Shown here piece by piece: positions 9,833 to 20,402 of a DNA stretch of 64,000 nt (position 1 is its first letter; the number at the start of each line of letters is the position of its first letter). Where the stretch lies: assembly GCA_003132305.1 (NCBI GenBank), contig PKXJ01000031.1:145616-209615 (forward strand), read 5' to 3'. The notes below the pieces were generated by a model. It did not search any database. It saw nothing but the letters and a program-made list of their open reading frames with translations, and was not told the DNA's origin. The position numbers and the translations under genes were made by a program. The stretch comes from Acidimicrobiaceae bacterium (lineage in GTDB: Bacteria; Actinomycetota; Acidimicrobiia; Acidimicrobiales; RAAP-2).

Positions 9833-10237
9833 TCAACCGGGATAACTCGACAGTGTGATCGTCGAGAGTAGCTTCGAATCGCTACTCGAAAGGCGCGTGT
9901 ACTGACCGTTCTCGATGCGCCACGCCCAGACCGTCACGGACTGTTGCTTCCACTTTCCGTCGACGCACGTCGGCGTGCAGTCGTTCCACTTGGCCTCACC
10001 CGTCGCGTACGCCGTGGCGTCGCCCCAGTCGGTCCACCGGAGAGAGGTCAGCATCGCGTTGGCGTCGGCGCAGAAGAGCACGTACGACGTTGGCTTCGAT
10101 CCGACGTTCTTCGAGCAGCTAAGAGCCATAGTTACGGGCGTCGCCGACGCACTGGACTGGGCGATTGAAAGTCCGGTGGTCAACCCGGCCAACACGACGA
10201 GGACCGTAACGATGGAGAGTGGAATGAGTCGCCGCAC
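9833..10237 (-). CDS. secreted hypothetical protein
   Basis: signal peptide, 134 aa, paired Cys. Confidence 0.6.
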   Translation of the reverse strand: MRRLIPLSIVTVLVVLAGLTTGLSIAQSSASATPVTMALSCSKNVGSKPTSYVLFCADANAMLTSLRWTDWGDATAYATGEAKWNDCTPTCVDGKWKQQSVTVWAWRIENGQYTRLSSSDSKLLSTITLSSYPG

Positions 10238-10319
10238 GCGTCCATTGTAAACACGAAAGAACGACGCGGGGGAAACTTTTGGAACCGAGTTGTCGGGATG
10301 CTCGAGGCGACGCAGGTTT

Positions 10320-10700
10320 CTAGTTTGGTGCGTCGACGATGCGACAGGGGATCTGTGCGTTCTCGTCTATCCAGTAGCTCGCGCAGATCCGGTGATAGCC
10401 GTCGACAATCACGAGTGAGCGGTTCTTGACGAACTTTCCGCGAACCAGCAGGACTGGTGAGAGTTTGTCGCCATTTTTCACCTTGTCGAAATCCTTCGCC
10501 ACGTGGGTGTTGTTCTTTTCGAGAACCGCGAGTCCGCTCGCTCGAAGCAGGTCTTTGGCTTCGTAGATGGTCGCGGTCGCTCCCCGGAGTAGTTCGACGA
10601 GTTTTTCCGCCATCACCGTGTCACAGATCAGACTGAGATACGCGTTCGCGGCCGGAAAGTCGTGCTTATCGGGTTCCAACTGCCAGTGTTCGCTTGCCAT
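10320..10700 (-). CDS. ParB/sulfiredoxin-fold hypothetical protein
   Basis: internal ATG at 10700 (MASEHWQLEPDKHDF...) preceded by GAGGAGG; VDGYHRICA motif. Confidence 0.65.
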   Translation of the reverse strand: MASEHWQLEPDKHDFPAANAYLSLICDTVMAEKLVELLRGATATIYEAKDLLRASGLAVLEKNNTHVAKDFDKVKNGDKLSPVLLVRGKFVKNRSLVIVDGYHRICASYWIDENAQIPCRIVDAPN

Positions 10701-10810
10701 AGGTCCTCCTCGCTGAGAGCCTACCGAGCGGCGTCGATGAGACCGCAAAGATTGTTTCTTGCCTCCTTGGCGAGTCGATACCCTAGAGCACAGCGAAGGA
10801 GATTCGATCG

Positions 10811-12010
10811 ATGAAGCAGAGCACGTGGCGTCAGGGATTATTCATCGGCGTCGCACTGGTGACGCTCACGCTGGCGGTGGCCGTGCCAGCGAGCGCGGCT
10901 GGCGCGGCGTCGTCGCGACCTACGGCTCCGCGATCAGTGCGCGCGCGCGCGAAGACCGCCTCGGCTTACGTCCGGTGGCTCAGGCCAACGTCCAGCGGTA
11001 CCTCCGCCATCAAGAGCTACGTCGTGACCGCGCACCCTTCGAGTCGAACCTGTAGGACGGCGTCACGGAGTTGTGTCGTCAAGGGTCTAAAGGGCGGCAG
11101 GAGCTACTCCTTCACGGTTGTGGCGAAGAACTCGTCGGGCGCAAGTCCGAAATCTCGATCATCGAACAAGGTGACGATTACCCTCTCGATTGGTTTGGCC
11201 CGTACGGCCTTTCTTACGGCGTACGCGAAGCTACAGAGTTCACTGACGATCGACCTCACGGCGATTGGCGCGTGGACGAGTAGTACCACAGCCGCCCAAC
11301 AGACTGCTGACCTGGCAAACCTGAAAAATACGTTTAAGACTTTCACTGGCACCCTCGGTAAGGACAAGTGGCCCTCGGCCGCAAAAGCGCACATCGTGAC
11401 GTACATCGCTGAGGTGAACGCCTTCGGCACGGACTACGTAGCGCTCTTCGCTGCGACGTCCGCCTCGAACGCGGCACTCTTGCTCGACACGTTTCAAAGT
11501 GATGGCAACAAGGAACTCGTAGGCGAGACTCTCGTGCGAGCAGATCTCCGACTCCCACAGTTAATTTCTGGCCCCGTCGCTTCAACGTCAACGCCAGTAG
11601 CCATTGGGGCTGCGCAGGTGGTCCACGACTTTTACGGCGACACCCTGTCGGCCACGGTCAGTCAGATTGTTGACCCGGCGACGGCGGGAGCGAATTCGGG
11701 ACTTCCCGACGCCGGCTACCGGTTTGTCGCGGTCGAAGTCAATCTTTCGAACACGGATCCCAGCAACGGGGAGGTTGTTAGCAACGCCAACGTGGCCTTG
11801 ACCGTCGTCGGCAGCGACGGCCAGACGTACTCGGCTGATTTTGGCACCGTTTCGCAGTGTACGAACTTCACGTTCGGAGAGTTTCAACTTCCGACGGGCG
11901 ACACCGCGACTGGTTGTGTTGTTTTTCAGCTTCCTACGGCGGTCACCGTCGCGTCCGTGCAGTTTTCCTTGGACGCTGGTTATCTCGACACGGTGGTTTG
12001 GACCGCTTAG
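10811..12010 (+). CDS. secreted fibronectin type III domain protein with DUF4352-like C-terminus
   Basis: signal peptide; APRSVRARAKTASAYVRWLRPTSSGTSAIKSYVVTA...GRSYSFTVVAKNSSGASPKS is FnIII-like; beta-rich C-terminus. Confidence 0.75.
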   Translation: MKQSTWRQGLFIGVALVTLTLAVAVPASAAGAASSRPTAPRSVRARAKTASAYVRWLRPTSSGTSAIKSYVVTAHPSSRTCRTASRSCVVKGLKGGRSYSFTVVAKNSSGASPKSRSSNKVTITLSIGLARTAFLTAYAKLQSSLTIDLTAIGAWTSSTTAAQQTADLANLKNTFKTFTGTLGKDKWPSAAKAHIVTYIAEVNAFGTDYVALFAATSASNAALLLDTFQSDGNKELVGETLVRADLRLPQLISGPVASTSTPVAIGAAQVVHDFYGDTLSATVSQIVDPATAGANSGLPDAGYRFVAVEVNLSNTDPSNGEVVSNANVALTVVGSDGQTYSADFGTVSQCTNFTFGEFQLPTGDTATGCVVFQLPTAVTVASVQFSLDAGYLDTVVWTA

Positions 12011-12292
12011 CTCCTGGCCACGCTCGACGGGAACTAACGACAAGTTCGTCAGTTCCCGTCGATCGCGGCGACGTTGGAGGTTTCAACTTCTCTGGTAATG
12101 GGCTGAGATTCGCTGATGAAAGTCGAAAAGACGCGCATTCTTACGAGCTACCGAGCCGGTCGGACGTCAAATCTGTTTTATAGTTGGGGGTAATCGCCAA
12201 GGCTTGGACGAGTAGTTTGTCGTCCCGGTGAATTTCGGCGAAACTGCGGCGTGTCGGCGCGGCACGAAGAGTAGAGACCCCCGAGGAAGTTC

Positions 12293-13282
12293 ATGCATCG
12301 AAGAGTGAGATACGTAACGTTAGTGGCCGTGGTTATGGTCATCGCGGTCGGGATCTACCTCGGGGGCCGTTCGTACGCTCCCCAACTGGCGAGTGCCGCG
12401 TCGGAAACCACGACGACTACCGCGGCGGGATCGACGACGACCACGACGGCACCGGCAACTACGACCACCACCGCCGCCCCTAAGGGGTTCTCGGCCTTCT
12501 ACGTCGCGGTGGGCGCTTCAGCGTCGCTTGGTTATCAACCGACCGGCATTGTCAATTACAACGGGCGTCGCACCAACACCGGTTACGCCAACGACCTGCT
12601 GGAGCTCGAGAAAATTAAAGGGGTGTCGCTCACGCTTGACCAGATTGGCTGTCCCGGTGAGACGGTTCAGTCTTTTCTCAACACGCGCGTTACTGACCAC
12701 TGTTACAAGCTTCCCAAGACACAGTTGACCCAAGCCGTTAGCTACTTACAAGCCAACAAGGGCGAAGCTGGTCTCGTCACCATCGACCTTGGTTTCAACA
12801 ACCTTCGAGTCTGTATTTCAGGCGCGGCCGTGAATGAAGCGTGCGTGAGCGCCGCGGTCGCTGCCGTTCAGGTCGATATGCCCAAAGTCGTAAAGGTTCT
12901 AAAGGCGGCGGCCGGTCCGCACGTTCGATTCGTCGGTGTCGAGTACAACGACCCCTTCCTCGCCTACTTTCTCGACGGAGCCACGGGTCCAAACATCGCG
13001 ACGGCCACACTCGTGGCGTTTGACCAGATGAACGCGGCGCTCGGTCAGGCTTTCGCCAGCACGGGTATTCCAGCAGCGAACGTACCAGCGATATCCCAGA
13101 CCGACAACAACACACGCGTCACGTTGTCGAACGTGGGAGAAATCCCAGAGAATGTCAATAAGGCCTGCGAGTTGACCTGGATGTGTTACGCGGCACCGTT
13201 TGGACCAGATGACCACCCGAACAACGCGGGTTACGCCCTTATCGCTCAAGCCATCGCTGCGGTGCTACCCAAGTCGTGGTAG
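12293..13282 (+). CDS. secreted SGNH/GDSL-type hydrolase with Thr-rich linker
   Basis: signal anchor, TTTTTAAGSTTTTTAPATTTTTAAP linker, block I GASASLGYQP, block V DDHPNNAGY. Confidence 0.75.
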   Translation: MHRRVRYVTLVAVVMVIAVGIYLGGRSYAPQLASAASETTTTTAAGSTTTTTAPATTTTTAAPKGFSAFYVAVGASASLGYQPTGIVNYNGRRTNTGYANDLLELEKIKGVSLTLDQIGCPGETVQSFLNTRVTDHCYKLPKTQLTQAVSYLQANKGEAGLVTIDLGFNNLRVCISGAAVNEACVSAAVAAVQVDMPKVVKVLKAAAGPHVRFVGVEYNDPFLAYFLDGATGPNIATATLVAFDQMNAALGQAFASTGIPAANVPAISQTDNNTRVTLSNVGEIPENVNKACELTWMCYAAPFGPDDHPNNAGYALIAQAIAAVLPKSW

Positions 13283-13322
13283 TCAGGGTCCTTTTAGCGG
13301 TGCGGGAGCTAGCCGGACGACA

Positions 13323-13595
13323 TTAGGAAGAACTTCGAAGTAGATCGCGACGTTGCGTGAACTCGTCGGCGTCAATCTCTCCTCGCGCGAATCGTTCGTC
13401 CAAAATCTTGAGGGCGTCTGTAGGTTGTGGCGAAGACGCGTCACTCGCGGGGGCGAGACCGTAATGAGTATGACGCGGCTGGCGCAACAGGGTCATCACC
13501 AACCACGCGGCCGCAGCCACGACGATCAGAATGAACAACAGCGTGAGCAGTCCCCGCCCCGACCCCATGCCGGGGTGTTGGTATCTGAATGGCAT
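13323..13595 (-). CDS. SHOCT-domain membrane protein
   Basis: one TM plus C-terminal ALKILDERFARGEIDADEFTQRRDLL. Confidence 0.8.
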   Translation of the reverse strand: MPFRYQHPGMGSGRGLLTLLFILIVVAAAAWLVMTLLRQPRHTHYGLAPASDASSPQPTDALKILDERFARGEIDADEFTQRRDLLRSSS

Positions 13596-13743
13596 AAGTG
13601 ACCTCTCGTTTGTTTCCTATCTAGTACTACGCCACCCCACGTCTCATTGCAAGGTCAAGCCGCGCCAAAGGGGCGATTCTTAGTGCATTCTTCGCATTGG
13701 ACTGCGGTGGGACACTTTCGCTCGAGCTTTGCGAAGGCGACGA

Positions 13744-14046
13744 TTAACTTGCTTTGGGTCCGTAACCCGCGCTGGTCAAAATTCTGCGCAGATCGAGGAC
13801 TTCTTGCGCGTTGACGTCCTTGTGCCGGGGTCGTTCGAGTACCTCAGTTTCGTCGCCCAGGGTTATCGTGAATTTGCCGTCGTGCTTCTCTTCGACGGTT
13901 CCCACCGCTCCCATGAGCGAGAGAACTTCTTTCCACTCGAGGTTGTGGCTCACCGGGTGTTGAAAGATCTTGGTCAAAGTCGTGCGGTGGTGATTATTGA
14001 GGTGCACGGGCTCGGAATTCGTCGTCATGGAGACTCCCATCTGCAT
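13744..14046 (-). CDS. conserved small hypothetical protein (actinobacterial)
   Basis: 100 aa, MTTNSEPVHLNNHHRTTLTKIFQHPVSHNLEWKEVLSLMGAVG; coherent soluble ORF. Confidence 0.6.
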   Translation of the reverse strand: MQMGVSMTTNSEPVHLNNHHRTTLTKIFQHPVSHNLEWKEVLSLMGAVGTVEEKHDGKFTITLGDETEVLERPRHKDVNAQEVLDLRRILTSAGYGPKAS

Positions 14047-14272
14047 TCTCAGACTAACGCTGTTGACGAAGTTTGCTCAAGCCCTCACTCGCCGTCGTGC
14101 GCCCGGCCACTTCGTCACGGCGTTCGTCTACGCCTTCAGCGTCGGCGATCAGAAAGACCCTCGATATCGTGATCCCTCGAACGCGCGTTCTCGGTCAAGA
14201 TAGAACGATGGGCGGTTTTGCTGGATCGAGAGTGATGGCCGGTGAAGGTATGAAGAGAGAGCATCGACGCCG

Positions 14273-15541
14273 GTGACCTCACGACTCGTCAGTGACGCCC
14301 AGGCAGTGAGCTCGCAGTGGCTCAATGAACTGGATCTGGTGAGTCTCACCGAGCGACGACTCAACGCGTCGGGACTGCTCGACCCGGGCGTCGGCGTCGA
14401 CGTCGTGGCCCTTGGCAAGGCGTCGCGAGAGATGTCCGCGGCCGCGATCGCCATTCTCGGGACTCGGCTTCGCCGTCGACTCACCGTCTGTGACGAGGCG
14501 AGCGCCTCACTCAACGACCGAACACCCGACCTCGTCGTGGGCGAGCATCCAGTGCCGGGCGAAGGAAGTTTGAACGCGGGCAATGCGCTGGTGACCTTCC
14601 TCGAGGAACCCTCCCCCGCCGACTGCACACTTTTCTTACTGTCGGGTGGCGCGTCGAGCCTCTGTGTCCTACTCGAAACACCAGTAACGCTCCAAGACCT
14701 TCGAGGCATCTGGGACGCGGCAATACTTTCGGGCATTGACATCACGACCCTCAACAAGATTCGCGCGTCGAGCTCGGCGATTGCGGGCGGGGGAGTCCTT
14801 CGCCACGTTCGCACCGCTCGCTCGCAGAGTCTCATTCTGGTGGACAACGCGATCTCGGGTGTCGAGTGGGTGGCGTCGGGTATGACGTACGACTACCTAC
14901 CCACGGCGGAGGAGGTGACGTCACTGATCGACCGGATTGGTCTCAGCAAGACGCCCTTGGGTCATCGACTTCTCGAAGCCTCGGCCAATCGCGCCTCCGC
15001 GCTGGCGACTCCTATCACCAGTCACCACGAAAACGCCGTCCTCGCGGACCCCGCGATGATGCTCGGCTACGCCATCGCGGAGGCGCGGCGCCGTGGTTAC
15101 CGCGTGCTCGACATGGGAAGCCACGTGCACGGTGACGTCGCGGTCGTCAGTGAACGCTGGGCCGACGCGCTTCGACGCGAGGTCGCGTCGAGCGACTCGG
15201 TGGCGGTGCTGGGCGTTGGCGAGGTCACCGTACGGGTGGGTGGCGTGGGGATGGGCGGGCGGTGCCAAGAGTTCGCGTGGTACATGGCGAAAGTGTTGGC
15301 TGAATTTGATCGCGACGCCGCCTTCGTGGCCCGAGCGTCGGACGGTCGCGACTTCATCGAAGGGGTGGGTGGCGCGTGGGTGGAGCGCTCGACCATGGAA
15401 CGCGCGCTGACTTCCGGCCTTGACTGGCTGGCCGTAGCCCAAGCGAACGACACCCACTCGGCGCTGCGCGCTCTGGGACAGTTGCTGGAAGGTGGTCACA
15501 CGGGCTGGAATCTCTGCGACCTCTACGTCGCGCTGATGTAG
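14273..15541 (+). CDS. glycerate-2-kinase-like protein (DUF4147/MOFRL family)
   Basis: VVALGKASREM, VVGEHPVPGEGSLNAGNALVTFLE, LLSGGASSL, C-terminal MOFRL-like region. Confidence 0.82.
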   Translation: MTSRLVSDAQAVSSQWLNELDLVSLTERRLNASGLLDPGVGVDVVALGKASREMSAAAIAILGTRLRRRLTVCDEASASLNDRTPDLVVGEHPVPGEGSLNAGNALVTFLEEPSPADCTLFLLSGGASSLCVLLETPVTLQDLRGIWDAAILSGIDITTLNKIRASSSAIAGGGVLRHVRTARSQSLILVDNAISGVEWVASGMTYDYLPTAEEVTSLIDRIGLSKTPLGHRLLEASANRASALATPITSHHENAVLADPAMMLGYAIAEARRRGYRVLDMGSHVHGDVAVVSERWADALRREVASSDSVAVLGVGEVTVRVGGVGMGGRCQEFAWYMAKVLAEFDRDAAFVARASDGRDFIEGVGGAWVERSTMERALTSGLDWLAVAQANDTHSALRALGQLLEGGHTGWNLCDLYVALM

Positions 15542-15690
15542 CGAGTCGCGTCGGTGCACTTTTGTGGTTTCCCACGAGGTTGAGGGCCCGTCATCGTGGG
15601 GTGTCACAAGAACTAATGGTGAATCACCTAGGTACACTTTGGTGAGCCGTCGACACGAAATCAAAGTGTGTCGCCTTGGGAAGGAATGTC

Positions 15691-16599
15691 GTGAGCGCAA
15701 CCCCCGAGAGCAGTGAGGCTCGACCGGCACGAATTGGCTTTGCCGGGCTCGGGACGATGGGTTCGTTTATGGCGGCGAATCTGGCGCGCGCCGGCTTTCC
15801 CCTGACGGTGTGGAATCGCAGCGCGGGGCGAGACGGCGCCCTCGTAGAGCTCGGAGCGAAGGTGGCCGCCACTCCGGCTGAGTTGGCGCGCTCGAGTGAC
15901 GTTATCGTCGCTTGTTTGACCGACTCGCCCCAGGTCGAGGCCGTCCTCTTTGGTCCGGAGGGGCTCGCTGAAGGCCTGGCTGACGGCGCGCTCTTCATTG
16001 ACTGCTCGACGCTCAGCCCGCTCAAGGCGCGCGAGTTCGCGGAGCGGCTTTCTGAACAGGGTGTCGCGATGCTCGACGCGCCGGTGTCGGGAGGTTCGGA
16101 GGGTGCGAAGAACGCAACGCTCTCGATCATGGTCGGGGGAGAACTCACTGACGTCGCGCGAGCTCGGAGCGTCCTTGACGCGATGGGTCACACGGTAACG
16201 CACTTGGGGCCGGTGGGCTCTGGTCAGTGGGCCAAGGCCATCAATCAGGTGATCTTGTCGGGGGTCTACTTAGGCGTGGCCGAGGGCGTCACGCTCGGCC
16301 TTAAGGCCGGACTTGACGTTGCGCTCGTGTTGTCGGCTCTCAAGGGAGGCGCCGCCGGTTCGTGGATCCTCGAGAATCGCAGCGAGCGAATGATTCGTGA
16401 CGACTATCCCCTGGGCTTCAAGATTTCGCTACACCGAAAGGACTTGGGGATTGGTCTCGAGCTCGCGAAAAGCGTCGGGGCCGTTCTTCCCGTCAGCGCG
16501 TTAGCCGCCACGTTCGAAGACGGGTTGATCGCCCAGGGGTACGGCGACGACGACAACTCGGCCCTCGCTCGGCCAATTCGAAAACTCTCCGGTCTATAA
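15691..16599 (+). CDS. NAD(P)-dependent oxidoreductase, 3-hydroxyisobutyrate / tartronate semialdehyde reductase family
   Basis: GFAGLGTMGSFMAANLARAGFPLTVWNRS; catalytic GPVGSGQWAKAINQ; GTG start with GGAAGGA upstream (ORF track extends to TTG 15676). Confidence 0.88.
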   Translation: MSATPESSEARPARIGFAGLGTMGSFMAANLARAGFPLTVWNRSAGRDGALVELGAKVAATPAELARSSDVIVACLTDSPQVEAVLFGPEGLAEGLADGALFIDCSTLSPLKAREFAERLSEQGVAMLDAPVSGGSEGAKNATLSIMVGGELTDVARARSVLDAMGHTVTHLGPVGSGQWAKAINQVILSGVYLGVAEGVTLGLKAGLDVALVLSALKGGAAGSWILENRSERMIRDDYPLGFKISLHRKDLGIGLELAKSVGAVLPVSALAATFEDGLIAQGYGDDDNSALARPIRKLSGL

Positions 16600-16667
16600 C
16601 GCCGTCACGAGACCCTCGCGGTGTCGCGTCGGTACACGCGCGCCGCTACTCTCGCGAGCACTACGCT

Positions 16668-17339
16668 TCACACCGCCAGCACGATCCAGGCCTGGGCTGG
16701 CCAGGTGTTGCCCCCACCGAGGGCCGACCGGCCCGCCTGGACGAGCCAGTACGAGGGGAGGTACTTGACGACGGTGAGGAACACTCCCGACGTCGCCAAC
16801 GGTCCGTAGGCCCCGCCGAGGAGGGCGAGCAGCGACGTCCCACCACCGATGGCGGGACCGAGCGAGTCGACCGAGACGAGGTGGCCGAGGAGAATGCCGA
16901 GTACCGCGAAGGGAATGAGTCCAACCAGCAGCAGCCCCAGCATGGTCAACCACTCCACGGCGCTCAGCCGCACGCCGATGAGGGTCCCGGCGAGCGCGAG
17001 CACGACAATGCTGAACAGCGCCATGAGATAGCCCGAGAGCACTTTCGCGGTGAAGTAGTCGCTCGTCTTCAAGGGAGTAATACGCAACTGACGGGTCCAG
17101 CCAATGGAGCGTTCTTGCGCGACGCGTGCGCCACTCGAAATGACGGCGTTCATCGATCCCCACGCGGCCATACCGCTCAAGTAGTAGAGCGGGAAGCTAA
17201 TGCCCTCGAGGGACAGGTTCTGGTGAGCACCCGCAATGGTCAAGAACAAGACGAGCGGAAACGCGAGCGAAAAGATCAGAAAGCGACGGTTGCGAATAGT
17301 GCGTAGCAGTTCGAAACGGAGATACGTGAAGCGCCTCAT
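16668..17339 (-). CDS. ABC-2 type transporter permease
   Basis: six-TM ABC-2 permease pattern, coupled to ATPase gene. Confidence 0.85.
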   Translation of the reverse strand: MRRFTYLRFELLRTIRNRRFLIFSLAFPLVLFLTIAGAHQNLSLEGISFPLYYLSGMAAWGSMNAVISSGARVAQERSIGWTRQLRITPLKTSDYFTAKVLSGYLMALFSIVVLALAGTLIGVRLSAVEWLTMLGLLLVGLIPFAVLGILLGHLVSVDSLGPAIGGGTSLLALLGGAYGPLATSGVFLTVVKYLPSYWLVQAGRSALGGGNTWPAQAWIVLAV

Positions 17340-18277
17340 GCGTTGGTTACGTCGTCGTGAACATCACCATCATCGCCGGTGAGATCCAAGAACGCCTCTT
17401 CCAGTCCGGCGCCACGAACTTCAATGTCGCTGGCCTGGGGGTAGAGAGCGAGCAGCGCCCGTAGCGCCGAGTCCGACGAGGGCGAATCGGGACAGGTGAG
17501 CACGAGCGCGTCACCGCGTTGGTCGGCATTGGTGACGCCGGGCAGAGAGACCAGAGCGCTCTGGTCGACACCGGGCAGCGTCGCTCGAATCGTTCGCCCA
17601 CCGACTCGAGCCTTAATTTCGGTCGGGGGACCATCGGCAACGACTCGTCCCCGGGCCATCAAGACAATGCGGTCCGCGTACGCGTCGGCCTCTTCGAGGT
17701 AGTGCGTCGCGAAGACCACGGTCTTACCGCGCGCGGCGACCGCGCGCATTGACGTCCAGAAGTCCCGACGTCCCTCCACGTCGAGGGCGGCCGTAGGTTC
17801 GTCGAGCACGAGCAGGTCGGGGTCAGCGACGAGGGCAATGGCCATTCGTGCCCGTTGGGTCTGACCGCCGGAGAGTTTGGTGGTCGCTCGATCGGCGAAC
17901 TCCGTGGTGCCGGTGAGACGAAGTACCTCGCTCACGTCCAGGGGATGGGGATACAACGACGCGACCATGGCGACGAGCTCTCGCACGCTCAGGTACCCCA
18001 GGAGTGAACCGGTCTGGAGCATGCCGCCCACGACGCCCGCCTGAACGGCGTCCGCCGGTGACGAACCAAAGAGCGTGACCGTTCCCGAGTCGGGACGGAT
18101 CAGCCCGAGCATCATGTCGATGGTTGTTGACTTTCCCGCGCCGTTGGGCCCGAGGAGTGCGAGCGTCTCACCGGGACGAATGGAAATGTTGACGCCGCGA
18201 ACGGCCTTAAAGTCGCCGTACGACTTCGTGAGGTCCGTGAGACGAACTCCGCTGTTGCGCGTTTCGCTCGTTGCCAT
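17336..18277 (-). CDS. ABC transporter ATP-binding protein
   Basis: Walker A GPNGAGKST, signature LSGGQTQR, Walker B LLVLDEPTAALD. Confidence 0.93.
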   Translation of the reverse strand: MATSETRNSGVRLTDLTKSYGDFKAVRGVNISIRPGETLALLGPNGAGKSTTIDMMLGLIRPDSGTVTLFGSSPADAVQAGVVGGMLQTGSLLGYLSVRELVAMVASLYPHPLDVSEVLRLTGTTEFADRATTKLSGGQTQRARMAIALVADPDLLVLDEPTAALDVEGRRDFWTSMRAVAARGKTVVFATHYLEEADAYADRIVLMARGRVVADGPPTEIKARVGGRTIRATLPGVDQSALVSLPGVTNADQRGDALVLTCPDSPSSDSALRALLALYPQASDIEVRGAGLEEAFLDLTGDDGDVHDDVTNA

Positions 18278-18338
18278 TTGTCAACTCTAGAGTGCGTCAC
18301 GCGGCGCGGGAATGTTGAACCGAACGATCGATGACGAA

Positions 18339-19277
18339 TTACGCAGTCTTGAAACCTCCGAGAACGCGCAGTGAACCCATGACGGCGGTCGAAATGCCGA
18401 AGAGCATCAGAGCCCCGGCCACCAGAAGTGTCGGTGGTAAGGAGTTCGAGGTCAAGAGCAAACCGCTGCCAATGCTGTTGGAAAGAAACTGAGGAGCGTA
18501 CGTCGCTTCGCTCGCCCACCAGACCGCAGTCCCGCAGGCAGTCACGGTCATTAACAACGTGAGACCGAGGGCCGTTGACGACAGGATGCGAAGTGTCTGT
18601 CGTGAAAAGTTGAGTTGGCGAGTGACGGTGATCACCGTTGAAGTGCCGATTGCAATCGTCGCGACGATCGCGGCGCACGTGAGGAGAAAGACAATCTCGT
18701 ACGGGACCATGCCGCCATTGCGCTGGTGGTAGTTCAAGTGATGCGCCCACACGGCCAGCCCGGCGGTTAACACGGCACTGGCACCAATCGCGAACACGAC
18801 TCTCAGCACCGGGCGTCGGATCGACAACCAACCTTCTGTTCTCACGAGTCGGAGCGCGGCGGGAACAACGAACGCGCCGGCGACCAGCACGGCGAGTGCG
18901 CCTACTCCGCCGGCCCACTGCACGGCGTTGTCACCAATGGTGGGCAGCGTGCGATGCGCCGTGGGCATCGTAACGTTCCAGTGTTCGCTGAACTTGGCGA
19001 ATATCGCTCCGGCCACCAGGAAGAGGGACCATCCACAGAGAACGAGTTGAGATCCAACGCGCAGGCGCTCATTCGAACTTGTTGAACTGCCGACGACCCC
19101 GGCCTCTCGAGCACGTTCTGCGACGCCCGCTCGGGCGAGCGCCGCTCGAATTCGAAGAGGTACCGCCTTCGCGCCGTAGGTATCTTCCAAGAGTGCGGCC
19201 AGACCTTGGCCGTAGCGCGCGCGCCACTTCGCGGGGTACCACCGAACTATCTTTTCGTAGCGGTCGGTCTCACTCAT
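18339..19277 (-). CDS. hypothetical multi-TM membrane protein partnered with PadR regulator
   Basis: N-terminal RYEKIVRWYPAKWRARYG motif common in PadR-associated membrane proteins; multiple TMs. Confidence 0.7.
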   Translation of the reverse strand: MSETDRYEKIVRWYPAKWRARYGQGLAALLEDTYGAKAVPLRIRAALARAGVAERAREAGVVGSSTSSNERLRVGSQLVLCGWSLFLVAGAIFAKFSEHWNVTMPTAHRTLPTIGDNAVQWAGGVGALAVLVAGAFVVPAALRLVRTEGWLSIRRPVLRVVFAIGASAVLTAGLAVWAHHLNYHQRNGGMVPYEIVFLLTCAAIVATIAIGTSTVITVTRQLNFSRQTLRILSSTALGLTLLMTVTACGTAVWWASEATYAPQFLSNSIGSGLLLTSNSLPPTLLVAGALMLFGISTAVMGSLRVLGGFKTA

Positions 19278-19654
19278 GGTGCGACTCCAGTCACGATCGG
19301 ACGAGATTGAGGTTGCTGATTCAAGGTTCGGAGTCGTAGACGCCGCGTTCCTTCATCGGCCAACGCGCGCATATCGCGAACGGCCGACTCGAGCGCCGCG
19401 CGCCCACTGGGCGTGATGACGTAGGGCTGGCGACGCTCTTCGCTCGGAGTGGGGGCGATGAGTCCGCGTTCCTCGAGTCTCGTAATGGCTCCGTAGAGTG
19501 TGCCCGGACCGAGGTCGACGCCAGCAAACGACTTGATGTCTTTGGCGAGTGCGTATCCGTGCTTTGAACCCGAAGCGAGGCTCGTCAAGATGAGGACCGC
19601 CGGCTCGCTCTGGCGGCCCAGTTCGTCAATAGCTAAAGGTGTTCGTTTGGTCAT
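19274..19654 (-). CDS. PadR family transcriptional regulator
   Basis: VLILTSLASGSKHGYALAKDIKSFAGVDLGPGTLYGAITRLEERGLI. Confidence 0.9.
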   Translation of the reverse strand: MTKRTPLAIDELGRQSEPAVLILTSLASGSKHGYALAKDIKSFAGVDLGPGTLYGAITRLEERGLIAPTPSEERRQPYVITPSGRAALESAVRDMRALADEGTRRLRLRTLNQQPQSRPIVTGVAP

Positions 19655-19934
19655 GGCCTCCAGACTACTACGTCTAACGTACTATGCAAGATTGCTTGAA
19701 TCATGCTGCGCTTCGACGGACATTGGTCAGAACGGGGTGTAACTCGTGATCCCTTGATGGCGGAGCAGTGGCGAGCTCATGATGAAATCCGCTGATTTCG
19801 AAGTTGTTCCCTCGGGACTCGTAGCCAGAGTTGAGTGATCGCGCTGTTGATCGGCTGAGGGAGCAGAACGCGCCCAGGGAGTCAAAGATTCTCTGCGCGA
19901 AAGCGACGCGTACGTCACGGTCTGTAGTAAACAA

Positions 19935-20035
19935 GCACTTGGAAGTGCACGGACGTGGCCCGCCCCCGCAAGGGCATGTTGGGGAAGACCACCTCAGCTG
20001 AGCACTGAGAAACGCCCCCGATAAATCGGAGGGTG
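19935..20035. other. candidate structured RNA / cluster of inverted repeats in a long intergenic region
   Basis: GCACTT/AAGTGC (19935-19948), ACGTG-GCCC/GGGCATGT (19953-19979), palindrome CTCAGCTGAG (19993-20002), CGCCCCCGAT-AA-ATCGGaGGGTG hairpin (20013-20035). Confidence 0.25.
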
Positions 20036-20402
20036 CAGACATCATTGACGAAGAATTTCGAAAAATGGCCGAGTTGTCATTGATATGTTCACCATTTGTG
20101 GCTTTCGTGTGAGTTCGTTTGCGCGGAACCAGATCTCCAGATTTTGTGTTGACACCCAGGCGCAACGACTGATGAAACCCCTAAAAACGCAGAGGGTACG
20201 CGAATGAAAATCGTGATAAGCGACGTTGATTTAGATGTGCATTTGCGTCACAACTTCATTATTGAAGTCAACGCCTTGTGTAAGAGCGATCAGTCGGCAG
20301 TCTCGACGCGCCCTTTATGGGTATCGCAATGGCAGTACTCAAGGTTGTAATCGATTATGTGCGGAGCCTGATGGGTGACGGTGGAACTGCTCAGCAGTCA
20401 CC

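Noticed and set aside
20170-20215. CTGATGA...GAA pattern suggestive of a hammerhead ribozyme
   Set aside because: The GAAA core strand does not directly follow stem II and stem III cannot be drawn; likely chance.
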